From Allobosea sp. OK403 (GTDB lineage Bacteria; Pseudomonadota; Alphaproteobacteria; Rhizobiales; Beijerinckiaceae): a stretch of DNA of 64,000 nt. The notes beneath the pieces were generated by a model that did not search any database, was not told where the DNA came from, and saw only the letters and a program-made list of their open reading frames with translations. The stretch is from the NCBI RefSeq assembly GCF_900113835.1, contig NZ_FOQV01000013.1, positions 1 to 64,000 on the forward strand, given 5' to 3'. Numbering within the stretch: position 1 is the first letter of the stretch; every line of letters begins with the position of its first letter. Made by a program: the position numbers and the translations under genes. This document shows positions 54,480-62,481 of this stretch, in pieces.

Positions 54480-54923
54480 ACTGATACTGCATGATTTCTC
54501 AGACAGCACTGGCGCGACCGATTTGGTGGTTGCTATCGGTGACGAGCGCACATTCACCCGCTGCCGCTCCGCTTGGCTTGGGCTAGTACACAGGCAGGCG
54601 ACAACAAGCGGCAAACCGAAGTCGCTTGGGATCATCAAGCGCTGCAGCAAATAGCTGTGTTAGCTGGTCACGCAAGGCGCCCGAGCGGCGTTGCCGGCGG
54701 TCGCCAAAACCGCAACGCCACTCAGCGTCTGGTTTCACCGCCTGCTAGCGCTCGCCCATAGTCAGGCGCTCATCGACCCAGCGCCCGCCCGATTTCAGGA
54801 CATGCGCGATGCGCTGATCACGCGGCGGTCAACGACACGCGGCATGCCGCGCGCGTCCGTCGGCAGATGCGACTCTATCCGCGCGAATTGCGTGCCCGTG
54901 AGCCAGAATTGATCTCGATTCAT
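54480..54923 (-). mobile_element. Degraded IS5-family (ISL2-like) transposase
   Basis: From the ATG at 54923 the translation reads MNRDQFWLTGTQFARIESHL and PTDARGMPRVVDRRVIS, the start of IS5-group transposases. The frame then breaks, and IAHVLKSGGRWVDER is readable one frame over before another break. Further on only scattered short matches remain. The element is inactive and older than the other IS pieces in the window. Confidence 0.75.
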
Positions 54924-55057
54924 TCGCGCTTCTTCCCGGAAGTCGCAAACCACCAGACTGGCGATCCCGATCATTTTATAGGCCCGACACCTAGATCGCC
55001 TACTCTGATCGACGCACAGGCCCCATTCCCTTCTGAAAGCCGGCGCCATCATTAATA

Positions 55058-55074
55058 TGAAGCGCTTCATTTTT
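55058..55074. promoter_or_regulatory. LacI-type operator, copy 2 (TGAAGCGCTTCATTTTT)
   Basis: Identical over 17 bases to 53046-53062. It lies about 180 bp before the start of the AapJ-like binding-protein gene, a position where a repressor could act. Confidence 0.6.
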
Positions 55075-55256
55075 ATGATTGACCCAAGCGGCTCTTTGCC
55101 TACAAAGAGGGCAGTGAAATCGCTGGTGCAATTTTCATGAGCTTTAGAGACCAGCGCGCGCCCTCAATAGGGCGTGTCGCATTTCTGAGTTTCGTCCGGA
55201 CCTCCATGTCTTGAGCAATCACTGAAAACCTTAGTAACGAAAAGCGGAGAAACGTC

Positions 55257-56279
55257 TTGCGAAAGTACAAAGCTGCGCTTCTATCGATTGGGCTCCTGCT
55301 CGGACCACTTGTTGGCACGGCGCAAGCCGGCACACTCGAAAACATTCAGCAGCGCGGACATTTGAATTGCGGGGTCTCGACAAGCCAGCCTGGCTTCAGC
55401 ATTACTAATGCTGAAGGTCGCTGGACGGGCTTCGATGTCGATTTTTGCCGGGCGATCGCTGCTGCGATTTTCGATGATCCCGAGAAGGTCAAATTTACGC
55501 CGCTGACGGCTGCGCAGCGCTTCACAGCCCTGCAATCCGGTGAGATCGATGTTCTCAGCAGGACGACAACCTGGACGATGTCACGCGACATCAGCATTGG
55601 CATTATTTTCACAGACATCAACTACTATGACGGCCAAGCGTTCATGGTCGCTAAAAAGCTTAATATCAATTCAATCGGAGCGCTAAACGGCGCGAGCATT
55701 TGTGTGAGTCAAGGAACAACAACAGAGCTCAATGTGGCTGACTACTTTAGAGCTCACAATATGAAATATGACATAATCGCATATTCGACACCAGCCGAGG
55801 CCATCGCCGCATATGAGTCTGGCAGATGCGATGCCTTTACGACAGAAAACGCAGGCCTGTACGGCGCGCGCCTGCAACTCTCTAAGCCCGACGATCACGT
55901 GATCTTGCCTGGCATCATTTCCCGGGAGCCCTTTGCCCCAGCCGTTAGGCGAGGTGACTCCGGATGGTTCGACGTCGTCCGCTGGGTTGGCTATGCGCTT
56001 GTCAACGCGGAGATACTCAGCGTGTCGCAAAGCAATGTCACAGCGATGGAAAAGACCGACAATCCAGAAATTAAACGTCTGCTTGGCATCGAAGGGAAAT
56101 TCGGAGAATCTATCGGAATTAGCAACGGCTGGGTTAAACGGATCGTCACCAAGGTCGGGAACTATGGCGACATCTACTCTAGGAATTTGGGAGAAAATTC
56201 GGCCAAACTCAATATTCCTCGCGGTTTGAACGCGCTTTGGAGTAATGGCGGACTCCAATACGCTCCTCCCATTCGCTGA
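55257..56279 (+). CDS. General L-amino acid ABC transporter substrate-binding protein (AapJ-like), orphan
   Basis: A 340-residue periplasmic binding protein with a Sec signal (LLSIGLLLGPLVGTAQA). The mature part reads GTLENIQQRGHLNCGVSTSQ and GFDVDFCRAIAAAIF, then WTMSRDISIGIIFTDINYYD, the AapJ/BztA pattern. The start is TTG 55257 with GGAGAAA upstream. No AapQ, AapM or AapP gene follows, so it must borrow a permease encoded elsewhere or act in sensing. An SDR gene comes next. Confidence 0.9.
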   Translation: MRKYKAALLSIGLLLGPLVGTAQAGTLENIQQRGHLNCGVSTSQPGFSITNAEGRWTGFDVDFCRAIAAAIFDDPEKVKFTPLTAAQRFTALQSGEIDVLSRTTTWTMSRDISIGIIFTDINYYDGQAFMVAKKLNINSIGALNGASICVSQGTTTELNVADYFRAHNMKYDIIAYSTPAEAIAAYESGRCDAFTTENAGLYGARLQLSKPDDHVILPGIISREPFAPAVRRGDSGWFDVVRWVGYALVNAEILSVSQSNVTAMEKTDNPEIKRLLGIEGKFGESIGISNGWVKRIVTKVGNYGDIYSRNLGENSAKLNIPRGLNALWSNGGLQYAPPIR

Positions 56280-56300
56280 GATTTGACACAGCAAACGCAT

Positions 56301-56312
56301 GGGCCCGGGCCC
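56301..56312. other. GC-only 12-bp palindrome
   Basis: GGGCCCGGGCCC, perfectly self-complementary, lies 22 bases after the binding-protein stop and 20 before the SDR start. It could fold as part of a small hairpin in the mRNA. No function is claimed. Confidence 0.3.
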
Positions 56313-56334
56313 GCCGACAACTTAGGTAACGATG

Positions 56335-57102
56335 ATGTCTAACGCAAATCTGGAAGATAAGGTCGCGGTTGTTACCGGGGCTGCTGGCGCAATCGGCATA
56401 GCCACAGTCCAAAAAATGCTAGAGCGAGGCGCCAAAGTAGTCGCCGTTGATCAAAAAAACGTAGACTATTCCAGGCTATTAGATCCAGAGATGCTAGATC
56501 GATTGGTCATTCTGGAAGCCGACGTATCAGATGATATTTCAGTGCGCACTTACGTCAATAATGCGCTGGATGCATTTGGAGGCAAGATTGATATATTTTT
56601 CAATAACGCGGGTATCGAAGGCCCCGTTAAGCCACTCCATGAAGTGACTATCGAAGAATTTCGTAAAGTTCTTTCGGTGAATTTAGAAGGTGTCTTCCTA
56701 GGTCTTAAGTACGTTCTGCCGGTTATGATCGGACAGGGCGCAGGAAGCATCATCAATACGTCCAGCAGTGGTGGCGGGCTGATGGGCTCGCCCGGACTTG
56801 GGGCTTATTGCGCCTCCAAGCATGGGGTCATCGGGCTGACGCGTGTTGCAGCAGTAGAAAGCGGCCCGTCTGGAGTTCGCGTAAACTGCGTCAATCCCGG
56901 GCCCATCCGCAGTCCTATGATCGATAGACAGGATGCCGAACAGGGCCTTAGCGAAGCCACACGGACACAAACGCTGCCCGCTCGACGCTATGGTCGGCCC
57001 GAAGAGGTAGCAGCTGTCGTGTGCTTTCTAGCCTCGGATGAGGCAAGTTACGTCAATGGAACGTTCTATACGGTCGACGGCGGCCGGCACGCTCGGGCTT
57101 AG
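56335..57102 (+). CDS. Short-chain dehydrogenase/reductase (SDR)
   Basis: A 255-residue classical SDR. The cofactor loop is VTGAAGAIGIATV, then IFFNNAGIEGP, the catalytic Ser in INTSSSGGGL, the Tyr-Lys pair in YCASKHG, and NPGPIRSPM after it. It would oxidise or reduce an alcohol/ketone with NAD(P). ATG 56332 or 56335 are equally possible. The stop codon is the last base before an IS5 end, so the insertion spared the gene but probably cut its downstream partners. Confidence 0.9.
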   Translation: MSNANLEDKVAVVTGAAGAIGIATVQKMLERGAKVVAVDQKNVDYSRLLDPEMLDRLVILEADVSDDISVRTYVNNALDAFGGKIDIFFNNAGIEGPVKPLHEVTIEEFRKVLSVNLEGVFLGLKYVLPVMIGQGAGSIINTSSSGGGLMGSPGLGAYCASKHGVIGLTRVAAVESGPSGVRVNCVNPGPIRSPMIDRQDAEQGLSEATRTQTLPARRYGRPEEVAAVVCFLASDEASYVNGTFYTVDGGRHARA

Positions 57103-57529
57103 AGCCCGTCCCGAAAGAGTTGAGTGGTTGAGGATCGCGCGATTCCAAGGGGTTGTTCAGGCCAACTTGGAACAAGCGATGTAGACCCCAACCACTCGCC
57201 GACAGCATAGTCGCGCGGGGCTTCGATACGAAACCGATCTAACGGATGCGGAGTGGCGGCTTGTCGAGTCGCACCTGCCGGCAGCAAGAACGACGGGCCG
57301 GCCACGGACCTGGCCGCTGGGCGAGATCGTCAACGCCATCTTCTATGTGATGCGCGGGGGCATTTCCTGGCGGCTTCGGCCAAACGACCTGCCACCGCGC
57401 GGCACGGTCTATCGCTGGTTCACCGATTTGTGCGTTGCTGGTGTCTTCATATCGCTATTCTTTATCGACACATCATCATTCCAAGTCCGCCAAGCAAAAA
57501 TTCCGGGCGGGCATTTGTTGAAATTTTGA
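57103..57529 (+). mobile_element. IS5-family transposase 5' remnant with early stop codon
   Basis: GAGCCCGTCCCGAAAG at 57103 looks like the terminal inverted repeat. The orfA-type reading YETDLTDAEWRLVESHL, GRPRTWPLGEIVNAIFYVMR and GGISWRLRPNDLPPRGTVYR follows, ending near 57440 without the rest of the transposase. The expected start ATG (57179) is followed at once by TAG, probably a changed TGG. The element is both truncated and mutated. Confidence 0.8.
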
Positions 57530-57595
57530 ATGAAGAGCCGACCAGCCATCGGCTTGCCGCTGCGGGCGATCATGTGACGGCAGGAGCGGCTCGAT

Positions 57596-58663
57596 TTACG
57601 CGAAACCCTCCAGGCGATAGACGCGGGCAGCCGTCCGACGGAAAAGATCCGCGCGTTCATCCTCCGACAGCGATGCTGTGGCGCGCTTGAATGCGTTCCA
57701 CAGCATCCGATAGCTGCACCCGCCCTTGTCGACCGGGAAGTTGCTGGCGAACATGCTCCGCCCAGGCCCAAACACGTCAATCGCAACATCGATGAAAGGC
57801 CCCCACAGGTCGGCCAGCGTCGCCGATGGGACTGGGGCCGGATGATCGCGCAAGCCGAAGCCGCCATAACGCATACCAAGACCGCTGATCTTCATGAAAA
57901 TATTGGGACGCCGCGCCAAATCGCGCATGCTTGCGGACCATTGTCTGAATACCTCATCCTTGCGCAGGGCGTACTGCTCGATCATCAATGGTGCGCCCAG
58001 ATGATCGACGATGATCGTCGTTTCCGGAAAGGTGTCAGCCAGGTCAGCCAATTCGTCCAGCTGAGGGTGATAGAGCCAGGCATCGTAGGACAGACCGTAG
58101 GCCGCAAGACGGCTGAAGCCCTCGCGGAAGCGGTCGGTCCCGAGCAGTCCGCGAGGCGACAGGCATCTGGTGTCCTGGAGGTTTGGATTCTCGTCCCAGA
58201 TCGATGTATTGCGGATCCCGCGCATCCGCCCCCGCCCGGCCTCGATATGCGCCTGGAGCACCTCGTCGACGACATCACCCTTTGTCAAATCCGTGAAAGC
58301 GACGATGCCCGCGCCCACCTCGGGGCCGGCCGGGTTGCTTCGCTTCAAGCTCTCACCGATTTCGGCCACGAACTGCGTTTCGCCCACAGGGCGGAGATGG
58401 GGCGGGCCGCTCCTCGTGAAATGCGATGAGGCCTCGACATGAACTGTGGCCCTGACCCGGTGGCCATCCGCGAGATCGCGCCGAAATTCTTCGGCGAGAT
58501 AGCGATTTTTCGAGTGGTTCCACAGATGATGATGGGGATCGATGATGGTGAGGCCCGGATCGATAGGCGCCTCCTGGGTTCGTCGCAGCCATGAATCGTC
58601 GACCTGTGTCCTTCCTTCCCATTCCGGATCGATCCCAATCAAGTCAAGCATCGACATAGTCAT
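57596..58663 (-). CDS. TIM-barrel amidohydrolase family 2 protein, second copy
   Basis: A 355-residue paralogue of the protein at 28679-29740. It shares the metal segment TIIDPHHHLWN, HLRPVGETQFVAEI, IIVDHLGAPL, MFASNFPVDKGG and the final LFRRTAARVYRL. By family it would open a lactone or hydrolyse a similar bond. ATG 58663 or the later ATGs at 58657 and 58654 are possible starts. It stands alone on the minus strand, between an IS5 scrap and a broken peptide-transporter ATPase. Confidence 0.87.
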   Translation of the reverse strand: MTMSMLDLIGIDPEWEGRTQVDDSWLRRTQEAPIDPGLTIIDPHHHLWNHSKNRYLAEEFRRDLADGHRVRATVHVEASSHFTRSGPPHLRPVGETQFVAEIGESLKRSNPAGPEVGAGIVAFTDLTKGDVVDEVLQAHIEAGRGRMRGIRNTSIWDENPNLQDTRCLSPRGLLGTDRFREGFSRLAAYGLSYDAWLYHPQLDELADLADTFPETTIIVDHLGAPLMIEQYALRKDEVFRQWSASMRDLARRPNIFMKISGLGMRYGGFGLRDHPAPVPSATLADLWGPFIDVAIDVFGPGRSMFASNFPVDKGGCSYRMLWNAFKRATASLSEDERADLFRRTAARVYRLEGFA

Positions 58664-58699
58664 TTTCTTGTCCTCATTTTTAAGGTTGCCGCCTGGCCG

Positions 58700-58890
58700 T
58701 TCGAAATAGGTTTATGCTCTGGGCGTGAACGAGAACGGCCAGCGCGGACGCAGCCTCGTCAGAGATGACGAACCGGCGGTTCGTTGCCGACGCCCGCGCT
58801 ATCCCGATACGCTGCTGCTGCCGACCGGATAGTTCATGGCGAACCTTTCAAGATGAGCGTCGCCGAGACCAATCCGTCCCATCACCAGTA
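58700..58890 (-). pseudogene. Fragment of an oligopeptide ABC transporter ATPase (OppF/DppF type)
   Basis: On the minus strand [14 protein letters not shown] is followed, after a one-base frame change, by [16 protein letters not shown] and [19 protein letters not shown]. These are the ABC signature and Walker B of Opp/Dpp ATPases, with key residues already altered (the Walker B region has DEAASALA for DEPVSALD). Nothing remains of the Walker A half. It is a decayed piece of another peptide importer. Confidence 0.75.
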
Positions 58891-59213
58891 GGAGCGCAGA
58901 CCGCTTAAGAATGCGGCGGCGCGAATTCAGGTCACCATGTTGCCTGACAAGATTGAATAATGCTAGGGTGAAAAATGACTGGCTGGGGCGACGAGACCTC
59001 GTCACCAAAGGACGGGATATGGATAGATCTCGTATAGGTCATTACGAGAAATCGAGCGCTGCCGTATAGTACACATTGTTTTATTGTCAGTTTTTAGTTT
59101 AAGTTATTAGACAGCCTTTTGTTTAATATAATTTATCACAACCCAATATTATTGGAAGATAAATTTCAGAAATAATATTCAAGAATTATACACAGATCAA
59201 GAGAAAACAGACC
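58891..59213. other. AT-rich upstream region of the 59214 gene
   Basis: It holds the sixth TTGTCAGGCAA-type site (58940) and then about 150 bases of strongly AT-rich DNA before the start codon, including a perfect TATAAT at 59127-59132 with no good -35. No gene is seen. Confidence 0.45.
58940..58950. promoter_or_regulatory. TTGCCTGACAA operator-like site (copy 6)
   Basis: The exact reverse complement of copies 2, 3 and 5, lying 264 bp before the 59214 start and about 280 bp from the divergent amidohydrolase start. Reversed, its flank CTTGTCAGGCAACATG agrees with the other copies over the first 13 bases. Confidence 0.5.
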
Positions 59214-60230
59214 ATGAAAGAAAATGGAACCATGAGAGCCGTAATCAGCCGAACTGCCGGCGGCCCTGAAACTCTGACACTTGAAGAGATGCCAAGGCCG
59301 ATACCGAAAACAGGAGAAGTTCTGATCGACGTCAGGGCCTGCGGGCTCAATTATCCTGATACTTTGATCATTCAGGATTTGTACCAGTTCAAGCCGGAGC
59401 GCCCCTTCTCTCCAGGCTCAGAGGTTTCGGGCACAGTTGAAGCTTTGGGCGATGGCGTCGCCGATTTCCGCATTGGCGACCGGGTCATCGGCTTCACGAC
59501 TCATGGAGGAATGGCAGAGAAGCTCGCCTTGCCTGCCAAGAGTTGCGTGCGAATCCCCGACACCATGCCCTTCGACGAGGCGGCGTCCTTCCTGATGACC
59601 TATGGGACATCATATCATGCATTGAAGGACCGGGCGGTATTGCGCGCCGGCGAAACACTGCTGGTTCTCGGAGCCTCGGGCGGAACCGGGATTGCCGCGG
59701 TGGAACTGGGAAAGGCGATGGGCGCGCGCGTCATAGGCGCCGTCTCGTCACCAGAGAAAGCCGCCTTCGTCATCTCCCACGGCGCGGACAATTGCATCGT
59801 CTATCCGAGAGGCCCCTTCGACAGCGCCGGCTCGAAGGCAATGGCCAATCTTTTCAAACAGGCCTGCGGGCCGAACGGAGCTGACATCATATACGATCCG
59901 GTCGGAGGCGATTACACCGAAGCGGCCCTCCGCGCGATCTCCTGGGGCGGGCGCTTTTTGATAGTCGGGTTCCCTGCGGGCATCGCGAAGATTCCGATGA
60001 ACCTACCTCTCCTAAAATCGTGTCAGCTGGTCGGCGTTTTCTACGGATCTTTCACGACGCGCGATCCGGAAGGGAACAACGTCAATACCCGAGAACTTGT
60101 CGATTTCTACATCGCAGGCACCATCAAGCCGGCCATCTCAAACCGCTTGACTTTGGAGGAGGCTCCGCAGGCTCTGCAAATGCTGGCGGCGCGTGAGGCT
60201 CTCGGCAAAATCGTGGTTGTCATGGATTGA
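59214..60230 (+). CDS. Zinc-free medium-chain reductase (NADPH:quinone oxidoreductase-like)
   Basis: A 338-residue MDR-family enzyme. The N-terminal domain reads MRAVISRTAGGPETLTLEEM and RPFSPGSEVSGTVEALG; no zinc-binding Cys cluster is present. The cofactor motif is LVLGASGGTGIAAVELGKAMG. The usual QOR segment DPVGGDYTEAALR and a C-terminal EAPQALQMLAAREALGKIVV follow. Relatives reduce quinones or enoyl thioesters with NADPH, so an enoyl-CoA reductase role within the regulon is possible. ATG 59214 or 59232 could be used. Confidence 0.88.
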   Translation: MKENGTMRAVISRTAGGPETLTLEEMPRPIPKTGEVLIDVRACGLNYPDTLIIQDLYQFKPERPFSPGSEVSGTVEALGDGVADFRIGDRVIGFTTHGGMAEKLALPAKSCVRIPDTMPFDEAASFLMTYGTSYHALKDRAVLRAGETLLVLGASGGTGIAAVELGKAMGARVIGAVSSPEKAAFVISHGADNCIVYPRGPFDSAGSKAMANLFKQACGPNGADIIYDPVGGDYTEAALRAISWGGRFLIVGFPAGIAKIPMNLPLLKSCQLVGVFYGSFTTRDPEGNNVNTRELVDFYIAGTIKPAISNRLTLEEAPQALQMLAAREALGKIVVVMD

Positions 60231-60384
60231 CCCCCGTCGGCTGCGCATCGCCGCAGGCATTCGGTCAGCAGCTTCATGCCGGCGACCCTTGCGCTATTGC
60301 GCGAAGGCTTGAGACGCGGATAGTCCGGCGTTCGCTCTCGATCGCGCTGTTCGATGTGCCGACACCGCGTACCGATCAGCGCTC

Positions 60385-61122
60385 TCAGCCTCCGCGCCGA
60401 CCGCGGCGGCTCCCCCGGGACACCTCCGTCGCAAGCAATCCAAGAAGTGCCGTGGCGGCTCCGTCGATGTCGGCCTGCAAGGCATCGCGAGCCGCGACGC
60501 CATCCTTGCGCGCCAGCGCCTTATGCATCGCCTTATGATGGCGATTGGAGCTCCACCAATCGTCTGTCGCCTTGAGCAAATTGAAATAAGGTCCGATCTG
60601 CAGCCACAGCGATCCGATGATCCCCAGCAGCGCCTCGGAGCCAGCGGCTCGGTAAACCGTGAAATGGAAATCGCGATTGGCGGGCATGTACCGCGCCCTG
60701 TCACGCTCCAACCTCGCTGCGTCCATTTGCGCGATCAACTCTGACAGATGAGAAAGATCAGCGGGGGACATCAATTGCGTCGCCCATTGCGTCGCCGTGC
60801 CCTCGACCTCGCTCCTGACACGGCGCAGATCCTCGAGACGTTCGGCTGTTAGCGGCGGAATGCCAACGGAGCGCCCGGCCACAACTGTCAACGCCTTCTC
60901 GGCAACCAGCCGGTGAAGAGCTTCGCGCACCGGCATGGCGCTGACGCCGAAAGCTTCCGACAGGCTGCTGACCGTCACCGTCCGCCCCGGCTCGATCCCA
61001 CCACTAACAATCAGATCGCGCAGCCTGGCATAGACATGCTCCTGGATCGTCGCCCGCGACACGGGCGAGTAGGGTAGGTCCTGATGGGTGCGCTCCAGGC
61101 TCATCGATCTCATTCCATACAT
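60385..61122 (-). CDS. GntR-family regulator, FCD subgroup (divergent from ribose-type importer)
   Basis: A 245-residue regulator with a winged helix-turn-helix (VYARLRDLIVSGGIEPGRTV, AFGVSAMPVREALHRL) and a C-terminal FCD domain (NRDFHFTVYRAAGSEALL, HHKAMHKALARKDG). It faces away from the sugar-type importer starting at 61287, which it probably controls. It belongs to a different branch from the GntR protein at 50743 (different recognition-helix sequence), so it need not read the TTGTCAGGCAA sites. Confidence 0.88.
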   Translation of the reverse strand: MYGMRSMSLERTHQDLPYSPVSRATIQEHVYARLRDLIVSGGIEPGRTVTVSSLSEAFGVSAMPVREALHRLVAEKALTVVAGRSVGIPPLTAERLEDLRRVRSEVEGTATQWATQLMSPADLSHLSELIAQMDAARLERDRARYMPANRDFHFTVYRAAGSEALLGIIGSLWLQIGPYFNLLKATDDWWSSNRHHKAMHKALARKDGVAARDALQADIDGAATALLGLLATEVSRGSRRGRRGG

Positions 61123-61196
61123 GGCGTCGGTGCGATCCTATACCGGTTCGCCACGCGATATGAAATCATAGTTGCGTCGATCTACGATTTATGATC

Positions 61197-61206
61197 TTTG
61201 ATCAAA
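61197..61206. promoter_or_regulatory. TTTGATCAAA palindrome in GntR/importer divergent region
   Basis: A perfect 10-bp palindrome lies 75 bases before the GntR start and 81 before the binding-protein start, a good position for a GntR operator. A second small inverted repeat, TGCCCG-7-CGGGCA, lies at about 61228-61246. Confidence 0.45.
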
Positions 61207-61286
61207 TTAACGCACCAGAGAGGTGCTGCCCGTCTAGAGCGGGCAACAACGAGCCATAAGGCCGTCGTCCTAGGGAGGGATACAAT

Positions 61287-62408
61287 ATGTTCAGCAGGAA
61301 GCTGTTTTTCGGCGCAGCTGCGGGCCTCGCTCTGTGCGCGGCACTGACGCCAGGCGCCCAGGCCCAATCCAAGCACAAGATCTATCTGTCGATGAGCTAT
61401 ATCGGCAATGACTGGCAGGGCGAGGCTGCCAACATGATCAAAGCCATGGCGGCGTCGAAGACGCTGGCCGACAAGGTCGATCTCCAGGTCCAGGTCGCGG
61501 GCCCCAATGCGCAGAGGCAGATCCAGCAGATCAACGCCATGGTCCAGGCAGGCGCCAAGGCAATCGTGATCTACCCGATCTCGCCGACAGCGCTCAACGC
61601 GGCGGTCAAGAACGCCTGCGAAAAGGGGGTGATCGTCATCGCCTATGATGGCGAGATCACCGAGCCCTGCGCCTACAACATCGCGATCGACCAGGAAGAG
61701 GCCGGCCGGATCACCGCCGAATGGCTGGTGAAGAAACTTAACGGCAAGGGCAACATCATCGCGATCACCGGCGTGCCCGGCACCTCGGTCGATACGCTGA
61801 GAACAAAGGCGGCCAAGGAGGTCTTCGCCAAGAACCCCGGCATCAAGATCGTCAACGAGGCCGTCGGCATGTGGAGCCAGGCGGTTGCACGCACCGAGTT
61901 GTCCAAAATCCTGGCCACCCGCAAATGGGACCAGATCGACGGGCTATGGATGCAGGTCGGTTGTTACACCGCCAATGCCATGCAACTCGAAGCCGCGATC
62001 GCCGAGGAGAAGCTGAAGCCCTGCGCCGGCGAAGGCTCCAATGGCGGGCGCATTCAGATGCTGCCGGTGGGCACCGAGGTCGAGGGTGCAAACGGCGCGT
62101 ATAAGCCGATGGCGGCGCCACGCATTTCCTATGCCTCCCCGCCCTATTCCGGCGCGCTGGCGCTCAAGCTCGCTGTGCAGAAGCTTGAGGGCAAGGACGT
62201 TCCCAAGAAGATCGTCCTGCCGCTGCCGGTCGTCACCAACGAGACGATCAAGCTGTGCCAGGAAGGCACCTGGGCGGAAATGAAGGCCGGCTGCAACGCC
62301 TTCAAGCCCTCGATCGTCACCAATCCGGGCTGGTTCGCCTCGATCTTCTCCAACGACACGCCCGAGATCGGCCTCGACGCCGCTCTCGTCGGCCAACCCG
62401 AGAACTGA
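61287..62408 (+). CDS. Ribose-type (RbsB family) periplasmic sugar-binding protein
   Basis: A 373-residue binding protein with a Sec signal (KLFFGAAAGLALCAALTPGAQA). The mature part follows the RbsB pattern: DWQGEAANMIKAMAASK, INAMVQAGAKAIVIYPISPT, VIVIAYDGEI and IIAITGVPGTSVDTLR. GGAGGGA lies seven bases before the ATG. It leads an importer whose ATPase follows after a hairpin. The ligand could be a sugar, sugar alcohol or other small polar compound. Codon use is strongly GC-rich. Confidence 0.9.
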   Translation: MFSRKLFFGAAAGLALCAALTPGAQAQSKHKIYLSMSYIGNDWQGEAANMIKAMAASKTLADKVDLQVQVAGPNAQRQIQQINAMVQAGAKAIVIYPISPTALNAAVKNACEKGVIVIAYDGEITEPCAYNIAIDQEEAGRITAEWLVKKLNGKGNIIAITGVPGTSVDTLRTKAAKEVFAKNPGIKIVNEAVGMWSQAVARTELSKILATRKWDQIDGLWMQVGCYTANAMQLEAAIAEEKLKPCAGEGSNGGRIQMLPVGTEVEGANGAYKPMAAPRISYASPPYSGALALKLAVQKLEGKDVPKKIVLPLPVVTNETIKLCQEGTWAEMKAGCNAFKPSIVTNPGWFASIFSNDTPEIGLDAALVGQPEN

Positions 62409-62415
62409 TTGCGCC

Positions 62416-62451
62416 CACAGGGCCGCCGTCCTTGCGGATAGCGGCCCTGTG
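62416..62451 (+). other. 11-bp hairpin between binding-protein and ATPase genes
   Basis: CACAGGGCCGC (62416-62426) pairs perfectly with GCGGCCCTGTG (62441-62451) around a 14-base loop, seven bases after the stop codon. There is no T-run and the ATPase follows, so it probably protects the binding-protein mRNA. Confidence 0.6.
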
Positions 62452-62481
62452 TTGCGTGCCCGGCCAGCGAAGGACGAAGCT

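Larger units (their letters stand above)
54425..55256. other. 832-bp region with degraded IS5 element and LacI-type palindrome
   Basis: The left half is a worn IS5-group transposase on the minus strand (54480-54923) and the right part carries the second LacI-type operator (55058). No intact gene is present. Confidence 0.6.
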
